From: Thalassomonas haliotis
Lineage (GTDB): Bacteria > Pseudomonadota > Gammaproteobacteria > Enterobacterales > Alteromonadaceae
Assembly (NCBI RefSeq): GCF_028657945.1
Contig: NZ_CP059693.1
Location: 2,294,001 to 2,358,000, forward strand
Direction of reading: 5' to 3'
DNA: 64,000 bases
Below, one piece after another: positions 31,396 through 41,794 of the stretch. The notes beneath the pieces were generated by a model. It had not been told where the DNA came from. It searched no databases and worked only from the letters and a program-made list of their open reading frames with translations. Position numbers and translations under genes: made by a program. Each line of letters opens with the position of its first letter. The first letter of the stretch is position 1.

Positions 31396-33306
31396 ATGAA
31401 TACCTCATTTGATACGTTAACATTTAATCCTGCTATAACAGCTCCTGAACGTCAAATATCACTTGTCTCTGCTGGTGAAGTGTCCGTCAACAGCCCGGAG
31501 AAAAGTGCATTACCTGTACAAACAAGGGAAAACTTAACCCGTGTTGTTGAGGAGCATATAGCAGTCAATAAGCTGCTAAAGCAGCAGTTACAGCAGGAAT
31601 TTTCAAACTCAATAAGGATAACCAAAGACCAGATAAAGGCTGTTCCCGGTTATGATGCCAAAGCCGAAGAGTTGGCAGTTCATTTTATTACCCGCAATGT
31701 TCAGCATGGCTTGCAACGGGGAAAGAATGCCGATGAGTTAACCGGGATCATCAATCAAGCTTCAGAAAATATCCGCAGTGCCTACAGTAATACCAGCGGC
31801 ATTCTTGAGGCGCTGGGGAAGCTGGGTCCGGAGCAGAAATCTTTTATCAGTAAAAGCGAATACCGGGTTGAAAGGGCATTAACCGGCTTTGCTGAGGCTA
31901 TTTACCGGGATGAACGGGGAGAGTCAGACCGGCAGTTATTTGAATTGAGCGTAAAAACCCGTGAAGGGGATGTGGTTACTATCGAGTTTTCTTCAAGCCA
32001 GGGCTATGAACAGGCATCGGGTAATACCCTGGACAGCTTTGAGCTGAGCTATGAGGCTGATGGAGAGCTGTCGGAGCAGGAGCACCAGGCACTGCAAGGA
32101 GTCTTTGCCCGGGTTGGTCAACTGGCGGATGACTACTTTCCCGCTGGCGGGGGGGATGGTTACAATGTTTTTGGCAACGGAGCCGGTGATCATGATTTCA
32201 CCCTGGATGTGTTAAATAACTTTGATACCGGGCAGCTGGCCGGTGTCGATTTATCGATTGGTTTATGGGAAGGCAACGAGGGAGATTTTCGAACCGAGCG
32301 TCTTGATTACAACTATGCCTTTGATGCTAAAAACCAACAACAGAGCCTGAAGCTTGACTGGCTAACAGCAGGCGCCCGTGAGGTGAGTTTTGCCATTGAC
32401 AGTTCAGCCATAGGGCATTTGGATGAAACTCAACTGGCACAATATCTGGCTGTTATTGATAATAGCTACCAGGAGGTGAGCAAAAACCAGTCTTCGCGTT
32501 TTAACACCATAACACCTACCGCCCTTGCAAGTTATAAAACCGCCTTATCCAGTATTTTCTCACTGGCAGACCAACATAGCGGGCAAATGGGCTTTAGTGA
32601 GCCTGGCTCAGGGAATAACGGCCGCTTGGCTGCAGATTTAACCAATGAAATGCTCAAAACCGACTCCCGCTATCAAGCAATGGCAAATGACGAAGAGGAG
32701 CTTTTTAAAGAAGGCTTCTCTTCGCTGGCAGACTTTGACAGCACTTTTGTTATCGGAGAGGAAAATCAAAAGGGCCATATCAATCTTACCCTAAAACAAG
32801 AAACCACTAGCTCTCAAAGCAGGGATTATTCCGGGGTCGAACAAACAAAAGCTTATGATGTTACTACCTTAAGGGGATATGCCGAGACCGGCAGTAAAAC
32901 TGTTGATACGTCAGAGCAATATAATATCAAGGCGGCAACCAAGGGCGGCAGTGTACTTGCCGTGGATCAGGAGCATAAGTTTGATAGCAAAGAACAAAAG
33001 GGTGCCTCAGTCGGCGGCGGCATTTCTACTGCCACAGAAATCGTTACCCAAAGCATAGATACCAGCAGTTTACGCTTAATCGAAGATATCTGGACACAGG
33101 ATATCAGCCATAATAAAGAGACCACAAGCCAGTCAACAACTTTTTATGGCAAAGAAGTGAAATACCAATCGCGAAAGTCCAGCCAGGAAGCCAGTCAAAC
33201 CAGTACCTTAATCGCGGATATAGATAAGCTTAAAGACAATAAACTTATGCGGGAAAAATATGCACCTGAGCTGTTGAAAGTAAACCAGTTTATGTTAGAT
33301 GTTTAA
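31396..33306 (+). CDS. Hypothetical protein with DUF5610-like region
   Basis: 636 residues from ATG 31396 (AGGGA five bases upstream; ATG 31390 is the alternative). No signal peptide. Residues about 60-165 resemble DUF5610: LLKQQLQQEF, a linker, YDAKAEELAVHFITRNV, then a helix pair SGILEALGKLGPEQKSFISK and ERALTGFAEA. A charged beta-rich domain follows (EIFELSVKTREGDVVTIEFSS-like; acidic loops GGGDGYNVFGNGAGDHD). The last third is Gln/Ser/Thr-rich with SxxQTSTLIADIDKLKDN near the end. Function unknown. The gene ends inside a 15-bp tandem repeat array, so its stop codon is part of the first repeat copy. Confidence 0.7.
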   Translation: MNTSFDTLTFNPAITAPERQISLVSAGEVSVNSPEKSALPVQTRENLTRVVEEHIAVNKLLKQQLQQEFSNSIRITKDQIKAVPGYDAKAEELAVHFITRNVQHGLQRGKNADELTGIINQASENIRSAYSNTSGILEALGKLGPEQKSFISKSEYRVERALTGFAEAIYRDERGESDRQLFELSVKTREGDVVTIEFSSSQGYEQASGNTLDSFELSYEADGELSEQEHQALQGVFARVGQLADDYFPAGGGDGYNVFGNGAGDHDFTLDVLNNFDTGQLAGVDLSIGLWEGNEGDFRTERLDYNYAFDAKNQQQSLKLDWLTAGAREVSFAIDSSAIGHLDETQLAQYLAVIDNSYQEVSKNQSSRFNTITPTALASYKTALSSIFSLADQHSGQMGFSEPGSGNNGRLAADLTNEMLKTDSRYQAMANDEEELFKEGFSSLADFDSTFVIGEENQKGHINLTLKQETTSSQSRDYSGVEQTKAYDVTTLRGYAETGSKTVDTSEQYNIKAATKGGSVLAVDQEHKFDSKEQKGASVGGGISTATEIVTQSIDTSSLRLIEDIWTQDISHNKETTSQSTTFYGKEVKYQSRKSSQEASQTSTLIADIDKLKDNKLMREKYAPELLKVNQFMLDV

Positions 33307-33430
33307 AGGTTGAGAGTTTAAAGGTTGAGAGTTTAAAGGTTGAGAGTTTAAAGGTTGAGACTGTAAAGGTTCAGAGCTTGAAGGTGAGGGGTTAAAGGTT
33401 AAAAGCTTAAAGGTTGAGACAGTACAGGTT
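33301..33430 (+). repeat. 15-bp tandem repeat array
   Basis: Four perfect copies of GTTTAAAGGTTGAGA (33301-33360) are followed by about five degenerate copies (for example GCTTAAAGGTTGAGA at 33405-33419). The first copy contains the stop codon of the preceding gene. A similar stretch, ATTAAAGGTTAAAGCG, occurs at 58120-58136. Confidence 0.9.
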
Positions 33431-33472
33431 ACTCTTTCACTGCCATATGCCCGTGACATACGCACTGTATAT

Positions 33473-33504
33473 AAAAAGCCGCAACCCTTTAAGGGTTGCG
33501 GCTT
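33473..33504 (-). terminator. Intrinsic terminator of the symporter gene
   Basis: Stem AAGCCGCAACCC / GGGTTGCGGCTT at 33476-33504, followed on the minus strand by a T-run (the As at 33473-33477). It lies 19 bases past the minus-strand stop and may also stop readthrough from the plus-strand gene. Confidence 0.85.
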
Positions 33505-33522
33505 AATCGGGCAGTAAGATTA

Positions 33523-34851
33523 TTACTCTTTTAGATGATGGAAATCGATTTCTTCTATCCGGCTGCCGGCCTTATCGTCCAGGTAAACTTCCTGTTCAAA
33601 TTCTCCTTCTGTTTTACCGACAATTAAGGTCACCATACTATCGCCGGTAACATTGACCGCAGTACGTGTCATATCCAGCAGGCGGTCAACGCCGATAATC
33701 AGGCCTATGCCTTCTACCGGCAAGCCTACCTGTTCAAGTACCATGGCCAGCATGATAAGACCGACGCCGGGAACACCCGCGGTGCCGATAGAGGCCAAAG
33801 TGGCGGTGAGGATCACTATCAGGAAATCGCTGATGCTCAGGTCGACATTAAAGACTTGGGCAATAAAGACAGTGGCAACCCCCTGCATAATGGCGGTGCC
33901 GTCCATGTTAATAGTGGCGCCAAGTGGCACGGTAAAGGAAGCAATGGAGTTTTTCACCCCCATTTTTTTGGTCGTGGTTTCTAAGGTCACCGGGATGGTG
34001 GCATTGCTGCTGGAAGTTGAAAAGGCGAATACTATGGTATTGCGCATTTTTTTCAGGAAAACCAAAGGGTTCAATCCAGTTATTACTTTTAATATCACCG
34101 GGTAGGTGATCAGGCCGTGCACCAGTAAGGCAAAGAATACAACCAGGAAGTAAACAATTAGGTTGCCAAAGGTTTTCAGGGAAACATCGGTGAACAAACC
34201 CGCCAGCAGACAGAATACGCCGTAGGGGGCAATATTCATTAAAATAGCCACCAGGCGCATGATCACTTCATTCATATCGGTGAATATTTTGGCAACCCGT
34301 TCGCCTGCCTGGCCCGACAGGGCAATGGCAATACCAAAGAGTAAGGCAAAAATGATCACCTGCAGCATGTTACCCTGGGCAAAAGAGGCAAAAGGGTTGC
34401 TGGGGAACATGTTAATCAGCACTTGTGCCAGTGAAGGAGCTTCTTTACTGGCAAAGGTGGTCTCTGAGGCCATATTAACCCCTTCTCCCGGGCTGACAAA
34501 TAGCGCCAGCGACATGGCAAAACTGATGGCGATGGCGGTAGTCATCAGATACAGGCCAATGGCTTTACCGCCGATGCGCCCCAGTTTACTGGTATCTTTT
34601 AACGAGCAGGTGCCGCAGATCAGCGAGACAAATACCAGGGGCACCACCAGCATACGTAAACTGGCGACGAAAATTTGTCCGACAACTTCAAAGACACCGT
34701 CAACAAAGAACCCCCTGACGGAAAAATCGAAAAGATAAAGGGGAATAACAAGGTCGGAGCCGTTGGGCATTATGAGTTGCAATAAGGCGCCGACGACAAT
34801 TCCGGCGATCATAGCAATGACGATACGAGTGGTTAAATTTGTATGTTTCAC
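33523..34851 (-). CDS. DAACS-family dicarboxylate/amino acid:cation symporter
   Basis: 442 residues, an inner-membrane sodium- or proton-coupled transporter of the GltP/GltPh/DctA family for glutamate, aspartate or C4-dicarboxylates. The signature features are present: eight or so membrane helices, the hairpin-1 serine-rich motif STSSSNATIPVT, the unwound NMDGT in GATINMDGTA, hairpin 2 AGVPGVGLIML, and the TM8 motif DRLLDMTRTAVNVTGD with the substrate-binding Asp and Arg. Substrate specificity cannot be settled by eye; the Arg of TM8 (DMTRTAVN) favours acidic substrates. Monocistronic, with a terminator after it. Confidence 0.92.
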   Translation of the reverse strand: MKHTNLTTRIVIAMIAGIVVGALLQLIMPNGSDLVIPLYLFDFSVRGFFVDGVFEVVGQIFVASLRMLVVPLVFVSLICGTCSLKDTSKLGRIGGKAIGLYLMTTAIAISFAMSLALFVSPGEGVNMASETTFASKEAPSLAQVLINMFPSNPFASFAQGNMLQVIIFALLFGIAIALSGQAGERVAKIFTDMNEVIMRLVAILMNIAPYGVFCLLAGLFTDVSLKTFGNLIVYFLVVFFALLVHGLITYPVILKVITGLNPLVFLKKMRNTIVFAFSTSSSNATIPVTLETTTKKMGVKNSIASFTVPLGATINMDGTAIMQGVATVFIAQVFNVDLSISDFLIVILTATLASIGTAGVPGVGLIMLAMVLEQVGLPVEGIGLIIGVDRLLDMTRTAVNVTGDSMVTLIVGKTEGEFEQEVYLDDKAGSRIEEIDFHHLKE

Positions 34852-35020
34852 AGCTGTCCTGTTTATTTAAGGCCTATTATTTTTGTAGTGGCATAGATTA
34901 ACAGGTAATGAGCTTTTTAAAAACCTCACAACTAAGGCTTTTTTTGATCCGCTTCTGCCGTTTTGCCCTATATGGGTCTAAGCTAAAGAGGGTTTACAAT
35001 AAAAATTAATGAGGGACTTT

Positions 35021-37297
35021 ATGAAACTGCATCAAGGTTTTAGCTGTTTTGCGTTATTCATTATCTTAATGGGCTGCGGTGGGGGCAGTTTAAGTGACGA
35101 TGGTGGAGGGGGCGGGGAAACTCCGGATGAAATTACCGTTTCTCTGGCCATTTCCAATGAAATGGTGTCTGAGCAGAATCCGGCAACCATTACCGCCACC
35201 GTCAAACAGGGTAGTACTGTCCTGGCCGGCAAACTGGTGACTTTTACCCTGGACAATGCCGATTTAGCCTTTTTTAATCCGCAAATCGGTACCGCCAATA
35301 CCCAGTCCAACGGTGAAGCCACCATTATATTAAATGCCGGAGAAACGGCGGGGGCCGGTCAGGTGACCGCCACAGTGGAAGAGGTAGATCCGGCCAACAT
35401 CAGCTTTACCAGCCAGGGAGACGGTAATACCGGCGGTTTGCCGGATTTAGCTGATATCAGTTTATTTGCCAGCAGCCAGCAAATCGCTTCCAGCGGCGCG
35501 CAAAGCATCACCCTAACCGCCATTGCCAAAGATACCAATAATAACCTGCTGGATAATGTCAACGTGACCTTTACCGCAGATTCCGGACAAATAGAAGTGG
35601 TTAACGGCCTCACCGGGGCAGACGGGCAGGCAACGGCGACCCTTAAAACGGCCAACGAACCGAGCAACCGGGTAATTACCACTACCGCCAGTAGTAATTT
35701 CATTACCGATACTGTTGATATTCAGGTCGTGGGCACGACGGTTAGCCTAACCGGATCATCTTCTTTAGCCATTAATGACGACAACAGTTATATCATTAAG
35801 GTGCTGGACTCTGATGGCAGTGGTATTGCCAATACCCAGGTCGCATTATCTGCCACTGATACTTCTACCGAAACGCCGGCAGGCCCGGTAGCCAATCTGA
35901 CTCTTGCCGATTCGGTAACTACGGACTTTACCGGGCAAACCACAGTTGTGGTGACTGGTACCAGCGGCGGCACCAATACCCTGGTGGCAAACGCACTTGG
36001 CGCTGTTGTTAGCCAGGCTGTCGCAGTGCAGAGTGATTCTTTTCTCTTTACCGGTTTTGATGACGGTAACGGCACCAATGTCGACCCCTCGTCTGTACCG
36101 GCGGTAGCTATTCCCGATGTGTTATTGTCTGACACCGCAACGCTTACCTTAACCTGGTTGCGCTCAGGTGTTGCAGTAGACGATGGTACTCAGGTTAACT
36201 TTACTACGACCCGGGGCAGCTTAACCAGCTCCTCGGCAACAACAGATAACGGTGAGGTAACGGCGACCCTTACAGCTGATAATGCCGGCAAAGCCCTGGT
36301 GACCTTTACCGGTACAGACGGTGATATTGTTTTAAATAACCAGCTGGAATTTGAATTTATCGCAGAAACGGTTGATACCATAGTTGCTCAGGCTTTGCCT
36401 AAATCCGTGGGGCCAAGCGGACAAACCTCGACGATTTCTGTGGTGGTCAAAGATGCCAATGGCAACCTGGTGAAAAATAAAGACATAGATTTTACCCTGA
36501 CAGACACTAATGGCGGCACGATTTTTCCCGCCAGTGCTGTAACCGATAGTAACGGTAGTGCCTCAACTATTTATACATCCAATAATGTTTCGGCACAAGA
36601 CGGTGTTTCGGTGCAGGCAAGTGTACGCGATGATCCCGGCAAAGCTGATACCGTTACCTTAACGGTGGCGGATCGGGAATTATTCATTTCTATCGGTACT
36701 GGTAATGAAATTATTACAGATGATGCCGATGTTAGCTATAACAAACAATATGCTGTGTTTGTCACTGATGTCGACTCTAACCCGGTAGAAAACGTTAACC
36801 TGACGGCATCGGCTATCCCTCATAGTTTTTATAAAGGCAACTGGTGGCCCAGGTATGACGGTGACGAATTTATTATCTGGCAGGCCGGGGGAGAAGAAGA
36901 GTCGATAACCGTTGATGAAGTGGTGTTGTTCCCGCTTAAATTCGAGTGCTCCAATGAAGACTTAAATCTCGACGGTATTTTAGATCCCGGAGAAGATACC
37001 AATGGTAATGGTTTATTAACGCCCGGCAATATTGTTGCCGCCGATGGCGAAGTCACTACAGACGATCAGGGGAAAGCCGTGATTAATATCCGGTACGCGC
37101 AAAGCTTCGCCCAGTGGGTCGATATCAGGCTTGTCTTATCAACTCAGGTTAACGGTACAGAAAGCTATACCGAGACAATATTTACCTTGCCGGTGGCATC
37201 GGCCGATGTGTTAAGCGAAGATATTCCGCCGCCGAGTTCTAGTGTGGATCTGAAAAGTCCTTTTGGCCGGGTGGCCAACTGTACTAACACAGACTAA
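35021..37297 (+). CDS. Ig-like (invasin-type) surface lipoprotein
   Basis: 758 residues from ATG 35021 (GAGGGA five bases upstream; ATG 35009 is too early). A lipoprotein signal peptide ends in LMGCGGG, then a Gly/Asp spacer. Four or five tandem Ig-like domains of the Big_1/invasin type follow (about residues 30-600). Each has the pattern (V/I)TxTVK..., G..VTFT, NG.AT.TL.....AG...V.A. The last 160 residues contain an acidic, calcium-like DLNLDGILDPGEDTNGNG loop and no recognisable domain. Probable outer-membrane-anchored adhesin or structural surface protein. Monocistronic, with a terminator after it. Confidence 0.85.
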   Translation: MKLHQGFSCFALFIILMGCGGGSLSDDGGGGGETPDEITVSLAISNEMVSEQNPATITATVKQGSTVLAGKLVTFTLDNADLAFFNPQIGTANTQSNGEATIILNAGETAGAGQVTATVEEVDPANISFTSQGDGNTGGLPDLADISLFASSQQIASSGAQSITLTAIAKDTNNNLLDNVNVTFTADSGQIEVVNGLTGADGQATATLKTANEPSNRVITTTASSNFITDTVDIQVVGTTVSLTGSSSLAINDDNSYIIKVLDSDGSGIANTQVALSATDTSTETPAGPVANLTLADSVTTDFTGQTTVVVTGTSGGTNTLVANALGAVVSQAVAVQSDSFLFTGFDDGNGTNVDPSSVPAVAIPDVLLSDTATLTLTWLRSGVAVDDGTQVNFTTTRGSLTSSSATTDNGEVTATLTADNAGKALVTFTGTDGDIVLNNQLEFEFIAETVDTIVAQALPKSVGPSGQTSTISVVVKDANGNLVKNKDIDFTLTDTNGGTIFPASAVTDSNGSASTIYTSNNVSAQDGVSVQASVRDDPGKADTVTLTVADRELFISIGTGNEIITDDADVSYNKQYAVFVTDVDSNPVENVNLTASAIPHSFYKGNWWPRYDGDEFIIWQAGGEEESITVDEVVLFPLKFECSNEDLNLDGILDPGEDTNGNGLLTPGNIVAADGEVTTDDQGKAVINIRYAQSFAQWVDIRLVLSTQVNGTESYTETIFTLPVASADVLSEDIPPPSSSVDLKSPFGRVANCTNTD

Positions 37298-37317
37298 GCT
37301 GTCGGCTGTTTAGCACT

Positions 37318-37354
37318 AAAAAAACCGCTGCTTGTTAAAAGCAGCGGTTTTTTA
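37318..37354. terminator. Bidirectional intrinsic terminator
   Basis: AAAAAACCGCTGCT / AGCAGCGGTTTTTT stem with a seven-base loop between the convergent Ig-like and arginase-family genes. T-runs are present in both directions. Confidence 0.92.
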
Positions 37355-37384
37355 TAGATACGGGCCAGTGCTTAGCTGAGCGGT

Positions 37385-38491
37385 TTACTTCGCTATCTCT
37401 TTCAGTAAAAACGCAGAAATCTCCGCTCCCGCCGCCAGGGTCTTCTCGGCGCTGCTTGCACCCGAGCCGGAACTGTCGGTAAAAGGAGCAATTTCCATCA
37501 TATCACCGCCGGTAATGGGATAAACCGCCGCCAGGCTCTTTAAGATTTTCATGGCTTCTTCCTGATACAAACCGTCGGGCTCAGGTGTACCTGTGGCAGA
37601 AGCAACACTGTCATCTAAGGCATCGATATCAAAGCTGACATACAACTCGTCGATATTTTCCCCTTCAAGCTGGGCCAGGATATTGGCAATTACCTTGTCG
37701 ACACCGGATTCACGTACTTCATGGGCCCAGTGCTGTTTCACGCCGAAAGTCCCTTCCCAGTGGGATTTAGGTCTGCCGCTTGAGCGGATCCCCACCTGAA
37801 TCAAGTGGTTGTTGGCATGCAGATCATCCAGGATATGGGTACACCAGGAGCCGAAACATAAGTCTATGCCCAGGCGCTCTACCAGCAGATCGGTATGGGC
37901 GTCAAAATGAATAATGGCAGCACGTATGCCTTTGGCTTTTTTCGCCTGCAGGTAAGCTTTGGTTAACGGGTAGCTAATTGAGTGATCGCCGCCGATGCCA
38001 AAGACACCTTTATCCGGGAAAGCCTGGTAGAAATCATGCAAAACATCTTCTGTCAGGGATAACGGGCTGACCGGGTAAGGGCTGTTTTCATCCTGGTACA
38101 AGGCCTTGCGGCAGTTGGCAATAGTCGCTTCATTTAAATATTTATCGTGCAGCAGGTGAGGAATAACCCGGATATCCCCCATATCAAAAGCGGGTAACTC
38201 TGGATATTCGCTTAGCAGGGTATTGCGCAGGAACAAAGGTCCCCAGTTTGCGCCGCGTAAGATACCGCCGCCACAATCCGAGGCGATACCCATGATCACG
38301 GCTTTGGAGCATTTTGGCAGTTCAGCCAAGGAGGTTTGCCATAAGGAGTCAATATTTTCGCTTTGTCCGAATAATTTCTGGTGCAGCTGTTCCTTGCGTT
38401 CTTTCGCTGTATTTACGGTAAAAACACCATTTCCCGGGGGGCATAAGCAATCTTGAAGTTTCTGTTGTAATGCAGGCCATAACGCTGTCAT
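37385..38491 (-). CDS. Arginase-family ureohydrolase
   Basis: 368 residues of the arginase/agmatinase/formimidoylglutamase superfamily, dimanganese enzymes that hydrolyse guanidino or formimino groups. The manganese-binding motifs are all present: GIGGDHS (about residue 168), HFDAHTD (about 196) and SFDIDALDDS (about 286), with GxTPEP..GL following. The N-terminal 70 residues are longer than in classical arginase. Several cytoplasmic ureohydrolase subfamilies fit, so I give no substrate. Monocistronic, convergent with the Ig-like lipoprotein gene. Confidence 0.9.
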   Translation of the reverse strand: MTALWPALQQKLQDCLCPPGNGVFTVNTAKERKEQLHQKLFGQSENIDSLWQTSLAELPKCSKAVIMGIASDCGGGILRGANWGPLFLRNTLLSEYPELPAFDMGDIRVIPHLLHDKYLNEATIANCRKALYQDENSPYPVSPLSLTEDVLHDFYQAFPDKGVFGIGGDHSISYPLTKAYLQAKKAKGIRAAIIHFDAHTDLLVERLGIDLCFGSWCTHILDDLHANNHLIQVGIRSSGRPKSHWEGTFGVKQHWAHEVRESGVDKVIANILAQLEGENIDELYVSFDIDALDDSVASATGTPEPDGLYQEEAMKILKSLAAVYPITGGDMMEIAPFTDSSGSGASSAEKTLAAGAEISAFLLKEIAK

Positions 38492-39030
38492 ATCATTTCT
38501 CTTTCAATTTATTTAACCGCGATTATTCATATTGATAGTCGTCTCGTTAAAACGTGGATTAGGGGCTGGCGTTGTTACTTCACCTGTTTTTTATCAGAAA
38601 AAACAGGCTGAATTGATTTTATTGTGATTCGCCTCTTAAGTTTTCCCGCAAAGTCTATTATGATTGCGCCGGAAATACCGGCAACATTATAACGAAAAGC
38701 ACAAAATAGGCGAATATTAAAAAATAATTACTTGTCACTTTGCATAATTACAGATATATATCTAGTACTTACTTATATGAGGTACTAATAGAGTTACTGA
38801 TAACGAGTTACATTATTTATATGATTTTTAATCATATCGTTATTTTAACCGGGTAATTTGATTCAGATAATTTTACATTAGAAATTTTGCTCTCGTTATT
38901 TAAGGGGTATTCGAAATATTTTATTTATCACTCATGGTTGAAAAAAGTTAGACAGTTTTTTTAGCATTCAGTGGTCTACACCATGAATTTTGGCGGAAAT
39001 ACCGCCAGCTCATCAGGAATTAAAAAGTAT
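38492..39030 (+). other. Long topA upstream region with repeats, no gene
   Basis: 540 AT-rich bases divergently upstream of topA and the arginase-family gene. They contain TAGTAC/GTACTA (38763-38787), a direct repeat of GAGTTAC (38791 and 38805) and a perfect hairpin ATATGAT-TTTTA-ATCATAT (38819-38837). In E. coli topA has several supercoiling-responsive promoters, so a complex regulatory region is expected, but no individual promoter was assigned. Confidence 0.4.
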
Positions 39031-41718
39031 ATGGCAAAATCTCTGGTAATTGTCGAGTCACCAGCCAAAGCAAAGACAATTAACAAATACCTTGGTAAAG
39101 ACTTTGTTGTGAAGTCAAGTGTCGGTCATGTCCGTGATTTGCCGACCAGCAGCACAGGTAAAAAAGTTGCTGCAAAATCTCCCGCCGAAGTGCGTAAAAT
39201 GTCACCGGAAGCGAAAGCGAAATACAAGCAAAAGCGTGATAAACAGGCCCTGGTCAACCGTATGGGTATAGACCCTGAAAAAGACTGGCAGGCAAATTAC
39301 CAGATCCTTCCCGGTAAGGAAAAAGTGGTCAATGAACTGAAAAAACTCGCTGACACGGCCGATACTGTCTATCTCGCGACCGATTTGGATCGCGAGGGAG
39401 AAGCGATAGCCTGGCACTTAAAAGAGATCATCGGCGGCAGCGACGACAAATTCAGGCGTGTGGTGTTTAATGAAATTACCGAAAATGCCATTCAACAGGC
39501 GTTCTCTACTCCAGGTGAGCTCAGCATGCCCGGCGTTAATGCCCAGCAGGCAAGGCGTTTTCTTGACCGGGTCGTCGGCTTTATGGTCAGCCCGCTGTTG
39601 TGGAAAAAAGTCGCCCGCGGCTTATCCGCCGGCCGGGTGCAGTCGGTTGCTGTTAAGCTGGTGGTTGAGCGTGAGCGGGAAATTAAAGCCTTTGTGCCAA
39701 AAGAGTTCTGGGAGATCAATGCCGATACCAGCACCAGTGACGCACAGCAGCTTAACCTTGACGTAACCCACGAAAACGGCAAGGCCTTTAAGCCGACCAA
39801 TGAGACCGAAGCGAAACAGGCCCAGGCAATACTGGAAAGCGCCAAGTTCAGCGTCAGTAAACGTGAAGACAGGCCTTCGAAAAGTACCCCTTCGGCGCCT
39901 TTTATCACCTCTACCTTGCAGCAGGCGGCCAGCACACGTTTAGGTTTTGGCGTCAAGCGTACTATGGGTTTGGCACAGCGACTATATGAAGCCGGTCATA
40001 TTACCTATATGCGTACCGACTCAACCAACTTGAGTAAAGATGCGGTTGAGATGTGCCGTAGTTATATCAGCGAAAGCTTTGGTGAAAACTATTTGCCGGA
40101 AAAGGCAAAAACCTATGGCAGCAAAGCGGGAGCCCAAGAGGCGCATGAGGCGATCCGTCCTTCGAATGTGAAGCTGGAATCGGCCTTTATGTCGGATATG
40201 GAAGCCGATGCTAAAAAACTTTATGATTTGATCTGGCGTCAGTTTGTTGCCTGCCAGATGACCGCAGCCCGTTATGATGTCAGTACCCTGACCGTCAGCG
40301 CCGATAAGTTTGACTTAAAAGCCAAGGGCCGGGTGATGAAATTTGACGGCTGGACCCGGGTCCATCCGCAGCTTTCTAAAGGTGACGACACGCATTTACC
40401 GGATATTGCCGTGGGCGAAGTCTTAACCCTGGATAAGCTGACCCCGTCCCAGCACTTTACTAAACCTGTGGCGCGTTTTGGTGAAGCTTCCCTGGTTAAA
40501 GAGCTGGAAAAACGTTCAATCGGACGTCCTTCGACTTATGCTTCTATTATTTCTACTATTCAGGACCGCGGTTACGTGCGTCTGGATAAAAAGCGTTTTT
40601 ACGCGGAAAAAATGGGTGAAATCGTCACCGACAGTTTATCGAAAAGCTTTGAAAAACTGATGAGCTTTGATTTCACCGCCAATATGGAACAAGAGCTGGA
40701 TGAAATTGCCGAAGGCCAGATTGACTGGAAAGAAGTATTAAACGAGTTCTATAAGAACTTTACCGACAAATTAAGCCTGGCGGATAAACCCGCCGATGAA
40801 GGCGGCATGCCCAGCAATGAGCCGGTAACCACAGATATAGATTGCCCTACCTGCGGCCGCAAAATGGGGATAAGAACCGCGTCTACCGGGGTGTTTTTAG
40901 GTTGTACCGGTTATGCCCTGCCGCCAAAAGAGCGTTGTACCACCACCATGAACCTGACCTCAGGTGAAGAAGCGGTGAGTGTGCTGGCGGAAGATCAGGA
41001 AACCGAAGCGCTGCGCGCCATGCACCGTTGTCCTAAGTGTCAAACGGCGATGGACAGTTATTTAATCGATGAAACCCGCAAATTACATGTTTGTGGGAAT
41101 AACCCTGAGTGTGACGGCTATGAGCTTGAGCAGGGCACTTTTAAGATCAAAGGTTATGACGGTCCGGTACTTGAATGTGATCGCTGCGGCTCGCAAATGG
41201 AATTAAAGTCGGGACGTTTTGGCAAATATTTCGGCTGTACAAACGAGGAATGTAAAAATACCCGTAAGCTGCTGAAAAACGGTGAAGCCGCGCCGCCAAA
41301 AGAAGATCCGGTACAATTGCCAGAATTGCCTTGTGAACAATCTGATGCTCACTTTGTGCTTAGGGACGGCGCTGCCGGTATCTTTATGGCGGCCAGTACT
41401 TTCCCGCGCTCAAGGGAAACCCGGGCGCCAAAAGTCGCGGAGCTGCAAAGATTCAGGGACCGTATTTCTTCCAAGTTCTACTACCTGGCAGATGCGCCGG
41501 AAAAAGATCCCGAAGGCAATTTAGCCGTGGTGCGCTTTAGCCGCAAAACCAAAGAGCAATACGTGATGACGGAAGTCGAGGGTAAGGCGACCGGTTGGGT
41601 AGCGAAATATATCGACGGCAAATGGGTGGAAGAGCAGACGAAAAAGAAAGCGGCCACCAAAAAGAAAGCGGCGGCTAAACCTAAGGCCAAAGCAAAAGCA
41701 GCTGCCGCTAAAGCCTAA
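39031..41718 (+). CDS. topA: DNA topoisomerase I TopA
   Basis: 895 residues. Relaxes negatively supercoiled DNA. ATG 39031 is chosen because the protein then begins [22 protein letters not shown] like E. coli TopA; the frame runs open to 38971. Toprim motif Glu 9 and DLDREGE (Asp 118, Asp 120, Glu 122), active-site Tyr near residue 326 in TYMRTDSTN, and [11 protein letters not shown]. Three C-terminal zinc-ribbon domains ([26 protein letters not shown] with CTNEEC) follow, as in enterics. A basic tail of about 25 residues, rich in Lys and Ala, ends the protein and is not in the E. coli protein. The gene is followed by a terminator. AGGAA lies rather far (about 14 bases) from the ATG. Confidence 0.98.
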   Translation: MAKSLVIVESPAKAKTINKYLGKDFVVKSSVGHVRDLPTSSTGKKVAAKSPAEVRKMSPEAKAKYKQKRDKQALVNRMGIDPEKDWQANYQILPGKEKVVNELKKLADTADTVYLATDLDREGEAIAWHLKEIIGGSDDKFRRVVFNEITENAIQQAFSTPGELSMPGVNAQQARRFLDRVVGFMVSPLLWKKVARGLSAGRVQSVAVKLVVEREREIKAFVPKEFWEINADTSTSDAQQLNLDVTHENGKAFKPTNETEAKQAQAILESAKFSVSKREDRPSKSTPSAPFITSTLQQAASTRLGFGVKRTMGLAQRLYEAGHITYMRTDSTNLSKDAVEMCRSYISESFGENYLPEKAKTYGSKAGAQEAHEAIRPSNVKLESAFMSDMEADAKKLYDLIWRQFVACQMTAARYDVSTLTVSADKFDLKAKGRVMKFDGWTRVHPQLSKGDDTHLPDIAVGEVLTLDKLTPSQHFTKPVARFGEASLVKELEKRSIGRPSTYASIISTIQDRGYVRLDKKRFYAEKMGEIVTDSLSKSFEKLMSFDFTANMEQELDEIAEGQIDWKEVLNEFYKNFTDKLSLADKPADEGGMPSNEPVTTDIDCPTCGRKMGIRTASTGVFLGCTGYALPPKERCTTTMNLTSGEEAVSVLAEDQETEALRAMHRCPKCQTAMDSYLIDETRKLHVCGNNPECDGYELEQGTFKIKGYDGPVLECDRCGSQMELKSGRFGKYFGCTNEECKNTRKLLKNGEAAPPKEDPVQLPELPCEQSDAHFVLRDGAAGIFMAASTFPRSRETRAPKVAELQRFRDRISSKFYYLADAPEKDPEGNLAVVRFSRKTKEQYVMTEVEGKATGWVAKYIDGKWVEEQTKKKAATKKKAAAKPKAKAKAAAAKA

Positions 41719-41739
41719 GGTGAACGTGTTTTATAAATG

Positions 41740-41771
41740 AAAAATGCCGGTCAACTTGACCGGCATTTTTT
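41740..41771. terminator. Intrinsic terminator of topA
   Basis: AAAAATGCCGGTCAA / TTGACCGGCATTTTT stem with a single-base loop region between convergent topA and the TetR gene; T-runs on both sides make it bidirectional. Confidence 0.92.
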
Positions 41772-41794
41772 GTGCGGCTGTATAAACAGTAGAG

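Noticed and set aside
33301-33430. CRISPR-like array
   Set aside because: The repeats are contiguous 15-mers with no spacers and no cas genes nearby.
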